A stretch of 64,000 nucleotides of DNA from Stenotrophomonas sp. SY1 (GCF_021202945.1 NZ_JAJOYR010000001.1:806001-870000); one strand, 5' to 3'; shown: positions 31,526 through 41,742, numbered from the stretch's first letter. Notes: a model not told the origin generated them from the letters alone. Translations and numbers: made by a program.

Positions 31526-32749
31526 TCATGCGCTGCGCGTGGCCACGGCCGGCGGGATCGCGGCAGCCCTTCGCGCCGGCCAGAACACCGCCGCCTGGCC
31601 CAGCAGCCACAGCAGCAAGGCGCTGGCCGGCAGATACAGCAGCGGCAGGCGGGGCAGCTCGTAGCGGTTCATCAGCAGCAGGTTCAGTGCATACGCCAGG
31701 AGCAGGCCGAGCACGATACCGATGCTGGTCAGCAGGAAGTTCTCGATCTGGAAGTAGCGCAGGATGTGCCGACGCGTGGCGCCCAATGCACGGCGGATGC
31801 CGATCTGGCGGGTGCGCTGCTGCACCCAGAAGCTGGCCAGACCAATGATGCCGAACGCGGTCACTGCCAGCAGGGCGAGGCAGACGGCAACCAGCAGCAG
31901 GATCACCGACCGGTCGCGGTGATGGAAGTCGATGCGCATCTGCTCCAGCGTATCGCTCTGCTCGATGAGGCGATTGGGGTCTGCGCGCAGCAGTGCGGCG
32001 CTTGCAGCCTTGAGCACCGCTTCGCGCTGGTCAGGCGTGGTGCGCAATGCATAGGCGCCGTTGGACGTACGGATCGGAAACACCATCGTGTGGTAGCGGT
32101 TTGCCAGGCTGTTGGTTTCGCCGGGAGCCAGCAGGTCGTCGATCACGCCGACCACCGGCGAAGGTGGCTGCTGTTCGCCCCAGACGTAGATGCTTTTGCC
32201 CACCGCGCTCTGGTTCGGAAACAATGTGCGTGCCAATGCGCGGCTCAGCATGATGGCCGGCACGGACTGGCCAACCTTGTTGGGGTCGAATGCGCTGTTG
32301 TCCAGATATTCGTCGGCGTTGAAACCACGCCCCTCGATCACCTGCAGGCCGAAGGTGGACTGCAACTGGCCGTCATCCATGTACAGCGAGGCGTGCGCGG
32401 TGGGACGTGGCTGGTCGCGCTCCAGGCGGATGTCCGAGGCCCAGACATTGCCGCCGTAGGGGATCTGGTTGACGCTGCTGACTGCCTTCACGCCGGGAAT
32501 TGCGGAAAGCGCGGCGACGTCCTGCCTGCGCTGGGCATCCATGTTGATGTCGGGCAGCAGGCTGCTGGTTGCCACGTAGACCAACTCGTCATTGGCGATG
32601 CCACTGCCTACCTGCAGATCGGCGATGCGGTTGCTGATGATGAACACCGCGTTGCAGATGATCGCGCAGCTCAATGCGATCTCCAGCACGACCAGCGCGG
32701 CGGCGGTCTTGTGGCGTGACAGCGTGGCAAGGATGGGGCGGATATGCAT
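31526..32749 (-). CDS. ABC permease B3 (FtsX/MacB_PCD type)
   Basis: The 407-residue product opens MHIRPILATLSRHKTAAALV, like B1 and B2, and has the FtsX block QQRTRQIGIRRALGATRRHI with three C-terminal helices. The periplasmic part (about 45-285) differs clearly from the other copies. It pairs with the A3 gene at 32882; a 132-base gap with a long hairpin separates the two. Confidence 0.9.
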   Translation of the reverse strand: MHIRPILATLSRHKTAAALVVLEIALSCAIICNAVFIISNRIADLQVGSGIANDELVYVATSSLLPDINMDAQRRQDVAALSAIPGVKAVSSVNQIPYGGNVWASDIRLERDQPRPTAHASLYMDDGQLQSTFGLQVIEGRGFNADEYLDNSAFDPNKVGQSVPAIMLSRALARTLFPNQSAVGKSIYVWGEQQPPSPVVGVIDDLLAPGETNSLANRYHTMVFPIRTSNGAYALRTTPDQREAVLKAASAALLRADPNRLIEQSDTLEQMRIDFHHRDRSVILLLVAVCLALLAVTAFGIIGLASFWVQQRTRQIGIRRALGATRRHILRYFQIENFLLTSIGIVLGLLLAYALNLLLMNRYELPRLPLLYLPASALLLWLLGQAAVFWPARRAAAIPPAVATRSA

Positions 32750-32779
32750 GGGGTCTCCGGTGGCAGAACAGGAGCTACG

Positions 32780-32847
32780 GGACAGGAACCAGAAGCCGGG
32801 AACGACAACAGCTTGGCTCTGCGTCGCTTGGCTTCTGGTTCCTGTCC
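32780..32847 (-). other. 18-bp inverted repeat in the A3-B3 gap
   Basis: GGACAGGAACCAGAAGCC (32780-32797) and its exact complement (32830-32847) enclose a 32-base loop, with further partial pairing outside (AGGAGC/GCTCCT). No T-tract follows. It fills the gap between A3 and B3 and may lower or separate expression of the downstream genes. Confidence 0.65.
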
Positions 32848-32881
32848 ACTGGCTCCTGCTTCCTGGTTGCGGGTGTCTGTG

Positions 32882-34195
32882 TCACTGGGCTTTGAGTTGC
32901 AGTGCCGGAGGGATGCGCATGGCCCGCCATGCGGGCAGCAGACCGGCAACCGTGCTGACCACAATGGCCAGCACGAAGGTCAGCCACAAGGTGGTGCCGT
33001 CCATCTGCGCGAGCTTTGCGTACGGGTCTGGTTGTTGCCGGATCAGCCACAGTCCGACAGCGGCAAAGCCCAGGCCAACACCACCACCGACCAGACCGAT
33101 GACGCCGGCTTCGGTCAGGCATTGCTTGAAGATGTCCGTGCGCGATGCGCCCAGCGAGCGGCGGATGCCGATCTCGCCACTACGGCGCAGGAACTTGGCC
33201 AGCAGCAGGCTCACCGTGTTGACCATGCACACCAGCAGGAAGCCGAACGCCAGCCACATCTGCAGCCGCACATCGTTGGGAACGATGCGGTTGTGATCCA
33301 GCCAGCCCATCACGTCGTGCAGGCGCACATTGGTCGGTCGCTCGAAACGGCCGTTTGCGCGCTGGGCATCGGAGTAATCGGTCAGGTACTTCAGATAGGC
33401 TGCGGCCTTCTGCGGGGAGTCCAGCTCCACCCAGTACTGCAGCCATCCGCAGGGAGCGTTCAGGCCACGGTTGCCTTCGGCATCGTCGGGGCTTATCCCC
33501 CAGCAGCTCATGCTGCCCTGCGTGTCCAGGCGCAGGGCACGCGAGGTGGAGAACGGCAACAGGATCTGCTCGTCACCGCCGTAACGCCGGCTGGTCAGGT
33601 CGTAGAAGCGTGGCGTCGGTGCCCAGTCACCGAGTACGCCCACCACCTGGAATGCGCCCTGCGGCAGATGCAGCTGCCTGCCGACCGCGTCTTCGGTGCC
33701 GAACAGCCGGTTGGCCAGTTTGCGGTCGATGACGGCGACCTGCGCGCGCGCCTCGTCCTCGGCCGCGCTCCACGCGCTGCCGCTACGCAGCGGCACATCG
33801 AACATGGCAAAGAAGTCGGCCGAGGTGTAGCGCGTCATCGCCCGGAACGGCTGGGCGGCATTGCCGCCGGGCTGCACGGTGACCGAGCCGGCGCTCATCA
33901 ACGCCTGGCGATCACCGCGCTTCTGCCGCAGCAGCTCTTCGGCGTCATAGCGCGAGAGCTGCTGCAGCGGATCGGCGTCCAGCGTGGCGTCCTTGCCAAG
34001 CGTGCGCGGCTCCAGTTGCGGATAGAACAACCGCGCGCTCTTGTGCGGGATGGGATCGCCGGAGAGCACGAAGTACAGACCCAGCGTGGTCATCGTCGCG
34101 CCGATGCCGACCGCGATGGTGAGCACCATCAGCGCGGTCAGCACCTTGTTGCGGCCGAAGCTGCGCAGCGCCAGTTGCAGGTAGTAGCCGAACAT
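32882..34195 (-). CDS. ABC permease A3 (FtsX/MacB_PCD type)
   Basis: The 437-residue product starts MFGYYLQLALRSFGRNKVLT, has one N-terminal helix, a periplasmic domain (about 45-300) and the FtsX block RRSGEIGIRRSLGASRTDIF. It closely resembles A2 at both ends, so the A2-B2 and A3-B3 pairs probably come from one duplication. The ATG at 34195 follows the B2 stop by 22 bases. Confidence 0.9.
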   Translation of the reverse strand: MFGYYLQLALRSFGRNKVLTALMVLTIAVGIGATMTTLGLYFVLSGDPIPHKSARLFYPQLEPRTLGKDATLDADPLQQLSRYDAEELLRQKRGDRQALMSAGSVTVQPGGNAAQPFRAMTRYTSADFFAMFDVPLRSGSAWSAAEDEARAQVAVIDRKLANRLFGTEDAVGRQLHLPQGAFQVVGVLGDWAPTPRFYDLTSRRYGGDEQILLPFSTSRALRLDTQGSMSCWGISPDDAEGNRGLNAPCGWLQYWVELDSPQKAAAYLKYLTDYSDAQRANGRFERPTNVRLHDVMGWLDHNRIVPNDVRLQMWLAFGFLLVCMVNTVSLLLAKFLRRSGEIGIRRSLGASRTDIFKQCLTEAGVIGLVGGGVGLGFAAVGLWLIRQQPDPYAKLAQMDGTTLWLTFVLAIVVSTVAGLLPAWRAMRIPPALQLKAQ

Positions 34196-34217
34196 TCGAT
34201 CCCCCGCTCGTCCGTGA

Positions 34218-35441
34218 TCAGGTGCTGCGCGTGGCAACGGCCGGCGGAATGGCAGCGGCCTTGCGGGCCGGGCCGAACACCGCGACCTGGCCAAGCAGCC
34301 ACAGCGCAACCGCGCCTACCGGCAGATACAGCAGCGGCAGGCGCGGCAGCTCGTAGCGGCCCATCAGCCACTGGTTGAGCAGATAGGCCAGCAGCATGCC
34401 GACCACGATGCCGATGCCGGCCAGCAGGAAGTTCTCGGTCTGGAAGTAGCGCAGGATCTGCCCACGGGTGGCGCCCAGCGCACGGCGGATGCCGATCTGC
34501 TTGGTGCGCTGCTGCACCCAGAAGCTGGCCAGGCCAATGATGCCCAGTGCGGTCACCAGCAACAGCAGCACGCTGACGATCAGCAGCAGGCCGATCATGT
34601 CGCGGTCGTTGGCGAAGAACTTGGCGCGACCTTCTTCAAAGGTGAGCTTGCGCCAGGTCAGGCGGTTGGGGTCGTTCTTCTCCAGCGCAGCAAGCGCCTG
34701 GGCGAGCACTTCATCGCGACGGGCCGGGTCGCTGACGCGGATCAGGAAGCGGCCACCGTTGGAGAAGTTCATGCGGATCGGGAACAGCACCGAGTAGGTG
34801 CGGTTGTTGTTCTGCATGTTCGGACGCAGCAGGGTATCCACCACGCCGACAACGGTCAGCGGGATGTTGGCCATGTACAGCGTCTTGCCGACCGCGCTGC
34901 CGTCCGGGAACAACTGCTTGGCCAGCGGCTGGGTGATGATCACCGAGGCGCGCAGTTTGCTCACGTCCAGTTCCTGCTCAAGGATGGCGCTGCTCTCGAA
35001 CTCGTCGGCGTTGAAGTCACGGCCTGCGACCAGGTCCAGGCCCATCGTGGCCAGCGTTTGTTCGCCGACCATGTACTGCGCCGCGTTCACCGATTGCGCA
35101 TCGGGTTCGGGAGTGGTGGTCAGGCCGGTGTTCCAGGAGCCGCTCTGGAACGGCAGCTGGTTGACGATGGCCGCCCTCTCCACGCCGGGAATGGCGCGCA
35201 GGGTGGCCAGATCCTCGGCCGTGCGGGCGTCGCCATCAACCTGCTTGCCGATGCCGCTGAGCGCGATCTCGACCAGTTGGTTGTCGTCCATGCCGCTGGC
35301 CAGGTTCAGGGTTTCCACACGCTGGGAAACGATGAACAGGGCGTTGCAGATGATGGCGCAGCTCAGTGCGATCTCCAGCACGATCAGCGCGGCAGCAGTC
35401 TTGTGCCGTGTCAGCGTGGAGAGGATGGGGCGGATGTCCAT
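34218..35441 (-). CDS. ABC permease B2 (FtsX/MacB_PCD type)
   Basis: The 407-residue product starts MDIRPILSTLTRHKTAAALI, with the FtsX block QQRTKQIGIRRALGATRGQI. It lacks an ATPase domain. The start at 35441 is supported by near identity with the first residues of B1 and B3. A 147-base gap with GAGGAGTGAG-type repeats separates it from A2. Confidence 0.9.
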   Translation of the reverse strand: MDIRPILSTLTRHKTAAALIVLEIALSCAIICNALFIVSQRVETLNLASGMDDNQLVEIALSGIGKQVDGDARTAEDLATLRAIPGVERAAIVNQLPFQSGSWNTGLTTTPEPDAQSVNAAQYMVGEQTLATMGLDLVAGRDFNADEFESSAILEQELDVSKLRASVIITQPLAKQLFPDGSAVGKTLYMANIPLTVVGVVDTLLRPNMQNNNRTYSVLFPIRMNFSNGGRFLIRVSDPARRDEVLAQALAALEKNDPNRLTWRKLTFEEGRAKFFANDRDMIGLLLIVSVLLLLVTALGIIGLASFWVQQRTKQIGIRRALGATRGQILRYFQTENFLLAGIGIVVGMLLAYLLNQWLMGRYELPRLPLLYLPVGAVALWLLGQVAVFGPARKAAAIPPAVATRST

Positions 35442-35458
35442 GAGGGTTCTCCGGTGAA

Positions 35459-35586
35459 ACGAGGAGTGAGTGTCGATGAGTGAGTGATGCGACGAGAGGA
35501 GTGAGAAACGAGGAGTGCGTTGCAACGGGCCGGTGAACGGAAACAGGCGCTTGTACTCTCTCCTCACTTCTATTCACTCCCTCCTT
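35459..35586 (-). repeat. GAGGAGTGAG-type repeats in the A2-B2 gap
   Basis: Several imperfect direct copies of GAGGAGTGAG (near 35461, 35495 and 35510) are followed by partly complementary CTCTCCTCACTTCT and CACTCCCTCC (35557-35584). The gap can fold imperfectly and resembles the other inter-permease gaps in style but not in sequence. Confidence 0.5.
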
Positions 35587-35588
35587 GC

Positions 35589-36893
35589 TTATTGGCTCTT
35601 GAGTTGCAGCGCCGGCGTCACCTGCATCGCACGCCACGCCGGCAGGATGCCGGCCAGCATGCTGGCGAAGATGGCCAGTACGAAGGTCAGCAGCAGCATC
35701 GAACCGTCCAGGTGCGCCAATGAGGCGTACTCGGCCGGACGCTGCCGCACCGCCCACAATCCGAACAGGGCAAACACCAGCCCCAGCAGGCCACCGGCAA
35801 GGCCGATCGTGCCGGCCTCGACCAGGCACTGCTTGAAGATCTCGCCACGACTGGCACCCAGCGCACGACGCACACCGATCTCGCCGCTACGACGCAGGAA
35901 CTTGGCAAGCAACAGGCCGACGGTGTTGACCAGGCACACCAGCAGGAAGCCGAATGCCAGCCACATCTGCAGACGCACGTCGCCCGGCACCGCGTTGCGG
36001 TATTCCATCAGGTCCATCACGTTGCGCAGGCGGGTGTTGGCCGGGCGCTCGAAACGGCCGGCGGCACGCTGCTGCTCGGAGTAGTTGTCCAGATAGGCCT
36101 TGAAGCCGCCGGCATCGGAGGGCGAGTCCAGTTCCACCCAATACTGGATCCAGGCACAGGGAACGTTTTGCGCGGTCGCATCGTTGACGATCTCGCGGCC
36201 GAAGCAGTTCATGCTGCCGTTGCGGTCCAGCTTCAGGTCGATGGCGGTGCTGAAAGGCAGGAAGACATCTTCGGCGGCGTCGAAACGACCGGTGTACAGG
36301 TCATAGAACTTCGGGTTGGGCACCCATTCGTCCATCACGCCGACGATGCGCAGTGCATGGCCTTCGATCAGCACTTCCTTGCCAACACTGTTTGCACCCT
36401 TGAACAGCTTTTCGTTGAGTTCCTTGCCGATCACCGCCACGCGGCCACGTCCGGTGTCCTCTGCACTGCTCCAGCCCTGGCCGAACAGCAGCGGGGTGTC
36501 GAACATCGGGAAGAAATCGGCCGAGGTGTAACGCATGTCCACACTGAACGGCTTGAGCGCATCCACGCGCGGATCAACGATGCCACCACCACCGGTCATC
36601 ATCGCCTGGCGCGGCGCCTTCTTCTGCCGCAGCAGTTCCTCGGCATCGAAGCGGGTCAACTGCATCTCGGGCTCTTCGCCGGGCTGGTAGCCCTCACGCA
36701 TGCCCGGGTCCATCTGCACGTAGAACAGTCGATCGCTCTTGTGCGGGATCGGATCGCCGGAGAGCACCTTGAACACCGTCAGTGTGGTCATCGCAGCACC
36801 GATGCCCAGTGCGATGGCCAGCACCATCAGCGCGGTGAGGATCTTGTTGCGACCAAAACTGCGTAGGGCGAGTTTGAAGTAATAGCTGAACAT
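35589..36893 (-). CDS. ABC permease A2 (FtsX/MacB_PCD type)
   Basis: The 434-residue product starts MFSYYFKLALRSFGRNKILT and has the FtsX block RRSGEIGVRRALGASRGEIF; the periplasmic region is about 45-300. The ATG at 36893 is 17 bases after the B1 stop. It forms a pair with B2. Confidence 0.9.
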   Translation of the reverse strand: MFSYYFKLALRSFGRNKILTALMVLAIALGIGAAMTTLTVFKVLSGDPIPHKSDRLFYVQMDPGMREGYQPGEEPEMQLTRFDAEELLRQKKAPRQAMMTGGGGIVDPRVDALKPFSVDMRYTSADFFPMFDTPLLFGQGWSSAEDTGRGRVAVIGKELNEKLFKGANSVGKEVLIEGHALRIVGVMDEWVPNPKFYDLYTGRFDAAEDVFLPFSTAIDLKLDRNGSMNCFGREIVNDATAQNVPCAWIQYWVELDSPSDAGGFKAYLDNYSEQQRAAGRFERPANTRLRNVMDLMEYRNAVPGDVRLQMWLAFGFLLVCLVNTVGLLLAKFLRRSGEIGVRRALGASRGEIFKQCLVEAGTIGLAGGLLGLVFALFGLWAVRQRPAEYASLAHLDGSMLLLTFVLAIFASMLAGILPAWRAMQVTPALQLKSQ

Positions 36894-36910
36894 GAGCGTT
36901 CCTTGGCAGG

Positions 36911-38137
36911 TCAGGCGCTGCGGGTGGCGGCGATGGGAGGGATGGCAGCCGCGCGCAGGGCAGGGCCGATAACGGCGGCCTGGCCCAGCAACCACAACAG
37001 CACGGCGCCAAATGGCAGGTAGTACAGCGGCAGGCGGGGAATCTCGAAGTACTGCATCAACACCTGGTTGCCGGCGTAGGCCAGCAGCATGCCCAGCACG
37101 ATTCCGAAGCTGGTCAGCAGGAAATTCTCGGTCTGGAAGTAGCCGATGATCTGCCCACGCGTGGCACCCAATGCGCGGCGGATGCCGATCTGCTTGGTGC
37201 GTTGCTGCACCCAGAAGCTGGCCAGGCCGATGATGCCCAGCGCGGTGACCAGCAGCATCGCCAGGCACACGCCCAACAGCAGCCGGGTCATCGCACGGTC
37301 CTGCTGGAAGAAGCCATCGCGCAGCTGCGTCAGCGGTTTGCTGTAGTCCATCGACAGAATGGCTTCCGGCGTTACCTTGGGCGCGGCGGCGATGGCGTCA
37401 GCGATGATGCGCGGCAGGTCGCTGGCGTTGGCACGCAGGACGTAGGTGCCACTCTGTGCGTGGGTGGTGACCGGCACGATCACCGACCACTGCGCGCCGG
37501 CAACACCGTTCTCGCTGCGGCCCGGGTCGGGACGGGCGAAGTGTTCCAGCACGCCGGCGACCGTGAAGCGGTACTCGGCCATCCAGAACTGCTTGCCCAG
37601 CGCCGATTCACCTGGCCACAGGTGCTCGGCGAAGGCACGGGTGATCCACACCTGTGCGTTGGCCGGCAGGAAGTTGTCCACGGCCTGGAAATCGGCATCG
37701 TTGAAGCTGCGGCCCTGCACCGGCTTTAGCTGCATCACCTCGATGGCGCCGGGGTCGAGCAGGTAGAAATGCGGCACGCCGCCGAAGTGCTTGCCTTCCG
37801 GATCCAGGCTGATGCCGGCGGTGCCGGCGGTGCCGGCGCGCTGGCCGAACGGCACCGCGTTGGCCACGCCCACGGCCTGCACGCCGGCCTGGCTGCGCAA
37901 CTGCTGCAGCCAGCGGCCGTTGAGATCCACCGGTTCGCAGCCCTCGCAGTCGTTGAGGCTGAGCGTGGCGATGGAGGTTTCATCCACGCCGCTGTTCATG
38001 CCCATCATGTCCATGCGCGAGACGGCCAGGAACAGCGCATTGCACAGCACCGCACAAGCCAGTGCGATTTCCAGGGTGATGAGGGTGGCCGCGACGCGGT
38101 GGCGCGAGAGTGTGGCCAGGATGGGTTTGATATCCAT
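36911..38137 (-). CDS. ABC permease B1 (FtsX/MacB_PCD type)
   Basis: The 408-residue product starts MDIKPILATLSRHRVAATLI and has the FtsX block QQRTKQIGIRRALGATRGQI. It pairs with A1; the ATG at 38137 is two bases after the A1 stop codon, which implies coupled translation and an equal ratio of the two. Confidence 0.91.
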   Translation of the reverse strand: MDIKPILATLSRHRVAATLITLEIALACAVLCNALFLAVSRMDMMGMNSGVDETSIATLSLNDCEGCEPVDLNGRWLQQLRSQAGVQAVGVANAVPFGQRAGTAGTAGISLDPEGKHFGGVPHFYLLDPGAIEVMQLKPVQGRSFNDADFQAVDNFLPANAQVWITRAFAEHLWPGESALGKQFWMAEYRFTVAGVLEHFARPDPGRSENGVAGAQWSVIVPVTTHAQSGTYVLRANASDLPRIIADAIAAAPKVTPEAILSMDYSKPLTQLRDGFFQQDRAMTRLLLGVCLAMLLVTALGIIGLASFWVQQRTKQIGIRRALGATRGQIIGYFQTENFLLTSFGIVLGMLLAYAGNQVLMQYFEIPRLPLYYLPFGAVLLWLLGQAAVIGPALRAAAIPPIAATRSA

Positions 38138-38139
38138 GC

Positions 38140-39474
38140 TCACAGTGCCTTGATCTGCAGGGCTGGATCGATGCGGGCGGCGCGCAGCGCCGGCAGCAGT
38201 CCTGCCAACAATGTGGTGGTGATGGCGGCAAGCAGGGTGAAGCCGAGCATGCGGAGGTCCAGCTGCATCATGTCGGCGTAGGCCAGCGGTTGCTGGCGCA
38301 CGCTCCACAGTCCGAACAGGGTCAGCAGCAGGCCCGCCAGGCCGCCGGCCAGACCGATCAACGCCGCCTCGGTCAGGCATTGCTTGAAGATCATCCCGCG
38401 GGTGGCACCCAGTGCGCGCAGCACACCGATCTCACCAGTGCGGCGCAGGAACTTGGCCAGCAGCAGACCAATGGTGTTGAACAGGCAGATGCCCAGGAAG
38501 GCCAGTGCCATCCATGCCTGCAGGCGCACGTCACGCGGTACCACGCCGTTGAAATCCAGCCATTGCATCAGGCTGCGCAGGCGTACCAGTTCCGGTTGGC
38601 TGATGCGGCCGAGCTGGTTCTGCTGCTGCACGTAGCTTTGCAGGAACTGTTCGTAGCCGGCGACCTGCGCCGGTGTATCCAGTTGCACCCACTGCTGCAA
38701 CCACACGCAGTTGGTGTTCTCCAGGTGGCCGGGCTTCTCGGGCAGATCACCCCAGCAGGTGAACTGCTGGAAGTGGCCGGCGTTGATCTGCAGGCCGGTG
38801 AAGAACGGCACCATCACTTCCTGCGGCGGGCCGTAGAAATCGGCGGTGTCGCCCTGGGCGAAACGGCCACCGGCCACCCGGTAGTACAGCGGTGCCGGAC
38901 GCCACGGCTTGAGCACGCCGATGATGCGCACTTCGCCGTCGCGGATGCGCAGCATCTGCCCGACGCTGTCCTTGCCACCGAACAGGCGCTGGTTCAGATC
39001 CCAGGAAATCACCGCCACGCGTGCACGGCGCTCGTCATCCTCGCTGGACCAGCCGCTGCCATAGGCCATAGGCACCTGGAACATCGGGAAGAAATCGGCG
39101 GTGGTGGACAGCAGGCGGCTGATGCTCGCCGGTGCCGCACTGCCGGGTGCGGACAGCTTGATCGGGCTTTCCGAGATCAACGCCTTGCGCTCGGCCGGAC
39201 CCTCACGCCACAGGTCGACGGCCGAGGTGTAGTCGAGCATGTCCAGCGGTTCCTCACGCGCCTTTTCCCCGCGCGGGGACGCGTCTACCTGCGGGTAGTA
39301 CAGGTGCTGGCTGCGTCCGGGCAGCGGGTCGCCCGAGAGCAGGTGCATCACCGTCAGCGTGGTCATCGACGCACCGATGCCCACGGCGATGGACAGCACC
39401 ATCAATCCAGTGAGCACCGGCGTGCGCCGCAGGCTGCGGATGCCTTGCTGCAGGTAGTAGGAGAACAGGGACAT
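38140..39474 (-). CDS. ABC permease A1 (FtsX/MacB_PCD type)
   Basis: The 444-residue product starts MSLFSYYLQQGIRSLRRTPV, with its first helix at about 20-42 and the FtsX block RRTGEIGVLRALGATRGMIF before three C-terminal helices. The A1-B1 pair sits directly after the ATPase gene, which suggests it is the original pair of the locus. Confidence 0.92.
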   Translation of the reverse strand: MSLFSYYLQQGIRSLRRTPVLTGLMVLSIAVGIGASMTTLTVMHLLSGDPLPGRSQHLYYPQVDASPRGEKAREEPLDMLDYTSAVDLWREGPAERKALISESPIKLSAPGSAAPASISRLLSTTADFFPMFQVPMAYGSGWSSEDDERRARVAVISWDLNQRLFGGKDSVGQMLRIRDGEVRIIGVLKPWRPAPLYYRVAGGRFAQGDTADFYGPPQEVMVPFFTGLQINAGHFQQFTCWGDLPEKPGHLENTNCVWLQQWVQLDTPAQVAGYEQFLQSYVQQQNQLGRISQPELVRLRSLMQWLDFNGVVPRDVRLQAWMALAFLGICLFNTIGLLLAKFLRRTGEIGVLRALGATRGMIFKQCLTEAALIGLAGGLAGLLLTLFGLWSVRQQPLAYADMMQLDLRMLGFTLLAAITTTLLAGLLPALRAARIDPALQIKAL

Positions 39475-39483
39475 GCGCGGCCC

Positions 39484-40206
39484 TCAACCCTGCGCGTTGG
39501 TTTCAGCGATGCGCGAGGCGTGCGCCAGCACCGGCTCACGCAGCAGGTCGGTGGCCTGGCCATCGACGATGTGCACGTTGCGCTGCGCGCGTGCGGCCAG
39601 TTCCGGATCGTGGGTGACCATCACGATGGTGGTGCCCTGGCTGTTGATCTCCTCCAGCAGCTCCATCACGCCACGTGCCATCTGCGTGTCCAGGTTGCCG
39701 GTCGGTTCGTCGGCCAGCAGCAGGCGTGGGCTGCCAGCCAGGGCGCGGGCGATGGCGGCGCGCTGCTGCTGGCCGCCGGACAGTTCGGCCGGGTAGTGCT
39801 TCATGCGCGAACCCAGGCCGACGCTGCTCAGTGCCTTCTCGATGCGCTCGCGGCGCTCGGCGGCCGGCATGCCGCGGTAACGCAGCGGTACGTCGACGTT
39901 GTCGAACAGGTTGAGGTCGGGGATCAGGTTGAAGCCCTGGAAGATGAAGCCGATCTTCTGGTTGCGCAGGCGCGAGCGGGCGTCATCGCCGAGGTGGCTC
40001 ACGTCCTGGCCGTCGAGCAGGTACTGGCCGCTGGTGAAGGTTTCCAGCAGGCCGGCGATGTTGAGGAAGGTGGTCTTGCCCGAACCGGACGGACCGGTGA
40101 CGGCTACGAACTCGCCTTCGCGCACATGCAGGTCCAGCGAACGCAGCGCATGGGTTTCAACCTGTTCGGTACGGAACACCTTGGAGACGGATTGCATGTG
40201 GAGCAT
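39484..40206 (-). CDS. MacB/LolD-type ABC ATPase, the only one in the locus
   Basis: The 240-residue product has Walker A GPSGSGKT, signature LSGGQQQR, Walker B LLLADEPTGNLD and H-loop VTHDPE. The EPTGNLD form of Walker B is typical of the MacB/LolD/FtsE group, which work with FtsX-fold permeases. As the only ATPase among eight permeases, it would have to serve all four pairs. It follows the fusion-protein gene after 267 bases. Confidence 0.95.
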   Translation of the reverse strand: MLHMQSVSKVFRTEQVETHALRSLDLHVREGEFVAVTGPSGSGKTTFLNIAGLLETFTSGQYLLDGQDVSHLGDDARSRLRNQKIGFIFQGFNLIPDLNLFDNVDVPLRYRGMPAAERRERIEKALSSVGLGSRMKHYPAELSGGQQQRAAIARALAGSPRLLLADEPTGNLDTQMARGVMELLEEINSQGTTIVMVTHDPELAARAQRNVHIVDGQATDLLREPVLAHASRIAETNAQG

Positions 40207-40274
40207 GGCGGTTTCCTTTCAGGGCAGGGAATGGGGTGAAACACGAAACGGGGTGAAGCAGGGGGCAGGGGCCG

Positions 40275-40351
40275 GGAACAGGGAGTGGAGAACTTGGGTG
40301 ATCGTCCAGGTCACATGGATTTCAGCCTTGGGTTCTGCCACTCCCTGTTCC
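40275..40351 (-). other. 14-bp inverted repeat in the fusion protein-ATPase gap
   Basis: GGAACAGGGAGTGG (40275-40288) and CCACTCCCTGTTCC (40338-40351) are exact complements, 49 bases apart, in a 267-base gap that holds no gene. On the plus strand TTTTT follows (40354-40358); on the operon strand there is no T-tract. Its style matches the hairpin at 32780. Confidence 0.55.
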
Positions 40352-40473
40352 GGTTTTTGACAGTGCGAAACAACGGTGGGTGGGGAGGTGGATGGGAACA
40401 GCTCCAGTTGTCTGGCTTCACGACGAACCGGACGACTACAGCCCCTCCCTGATCCAGGCCCTCCATTGCCCGC

Positions 40474-41742
40474 TTAGTTGATCGACACGCGTTCGTTGTC
40501 ACCGAACAGGTCAGCGCCGGAGACAACGACCTTCTCGCCCGGCTGCAGGCCGGACACGACTTCCACTTCACCCAGGCTGCTCACGCCCAGCTGCACGGGG
40601 CGACGGGTGGCGGTGCTGCCGGTGACCACATACGCATAGCGGCCACCGGACTGTTCAACAAACGGGCCGCGTTCGACCTTGAGCACGTTCTTGCGGGTAT
40701 CGAGCAGGATGCGTGCGCTCATGCGCTGGCTCTGGCGCAGGCCCGGTGGCTGTTTGTCGGAGAAGCGGATGCGGGCGACCACTTCGCCGTTGACCACTTC
40801 CGGCGACACCGCTGCGATCTCGCCCGGGAACGGTTGGCCCGAGCCGCTGGTGAGCTGGGCCGGCATGCCGATGGCCAGGTCACGGGCGAAGCTCTCCGGC
40901 ACCTTGATCTCCACTTCGAAGCGCGACAGGTCGACCACGCCCAGCACCGGTGCATTGGCGATGACCTGGGTGTGCTGGGTGGCCTGCACCTGGCCGACCT
41001 GGCCGTCGAACGGTGCGCGCAGGGTCAGTGCGTCAACCTGGCGCTGCACTTCTTCAACCACGGCCTTCTGGCGGCCAGCCAGCAGGCTCTTGTTGCGGGC
41101 ATCCAGGGCTGCGCCCTGGCTCTGCAGGTTGGCGTCCTGACGGGCGTGCTGCAGCTCGATGTCGGCCTTCTTCAGCTCGTCCTGGGCCTTGGCCAGGTCC
41201 ACCTGCGGCACGGCGCCGCCATCGAAACCACGCTGGTAGCGGTCCAGGTCACGCTGCGCGGCGGTGCGCTGCAGCCCGGCCTGGTCGGACATCTTGGCGC
41301 CGGTGGCGCGGGCCAGGGTGGCATCCAGTGCGGCGCTGCTGGCTTCGGCCTCCAGGCCGGCCAGGGTGGCCTGTTCCTGGGCCAGTTTGCTGCGCAGCTC
41401 CGGGCTGTCGATCACCGCCAGCTCCTGGCCCTGCTTGACCACGTCACCGGCCACCACCTTCAAGGTCACCGTGCCGGCGGAGATCGCGTACAGCACCGGG
41501 CTGTTGGCGGCGATCACGCGGCCGTCGGCGGCGATGTCGCGGACCAGGTCGCCACGGCCGACTTCGGCCATGCGCAGGCGGCTGCCGTCGAACGAGCGGC
41601 TGGCGCCGAGCCAGTTGCTGGCGACGTAGCCGATGCCGACCACCACCACGGCGGTGGCGACAGCGGGCCACAGCCAACGGCGCCACTTGGGCTGCGGGCG
41701 CTGGGTGGGAACATGGTCCTGGGCAGAGGTGTCGCGGATCAT
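40474..41742 (-). CDS. Periplasmic membrane fusion protein (MacA/HlyD type)
   Basis: The 422-residue product has one N-terminal membrane helix (about 24-46), a first half lipoyl-like segment ([20 protein letters not shown]), a long coiled-coil hairpin (about 110-235, rich in Ala, Gln, Glu and Lys), a second half lipoyl segment ([14 protein letters not shown]), and beta-barrel and membrane-proximal domains. In such systems it links the permeases to an outer-membrane channel, which is not in this window. It is the first gene after the sigma-54 promoter. Confidence 0.93.
   Translation of the reverse strand: MIRDTSAQDHVPTQRPQPKWRRWLWPAVATAVVVVGIGYVASNWLGASRSFDGSRLRMAEVGRGDLVRDIAADGRVIAANSPVLYAISAGTVTLKVVAGDVVKQGQELAVIDSPELRSKLAQEQATLAGLEAEASSAALDATLARATGAKMSDQAGLQRTAAQRDLDRYQRGFDGGAVPQVDLAKAQDELKKADIELQHARQDANLQSQGAALDARNKSLLAGRQKAVVEEVQRQVDALTLRAPFDGQVGQVQATQHTQVIANAPVLGVVDLSRFEVEIKVPESFARDLAIGMPAQLTSGSGQPFPGEIAAVSPEVVNGEVVARIRFSDKQPPGLRQSQRMSARILLDTRKNVLKVERGPFVEQSGGRYAYVVTGSTATRRPVQLGVSSLGEVEVVSGLQPGEKVVVSGADLFGDNERVSIN

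Noticed and set aside
28431..39474. The permeases as full MacB proteins with their own ATPase domains
   Set aside because: Each begins with a membrane helix within about 40 residues and none has Walker motifs; only 39484-40206 encodes an ATPase.
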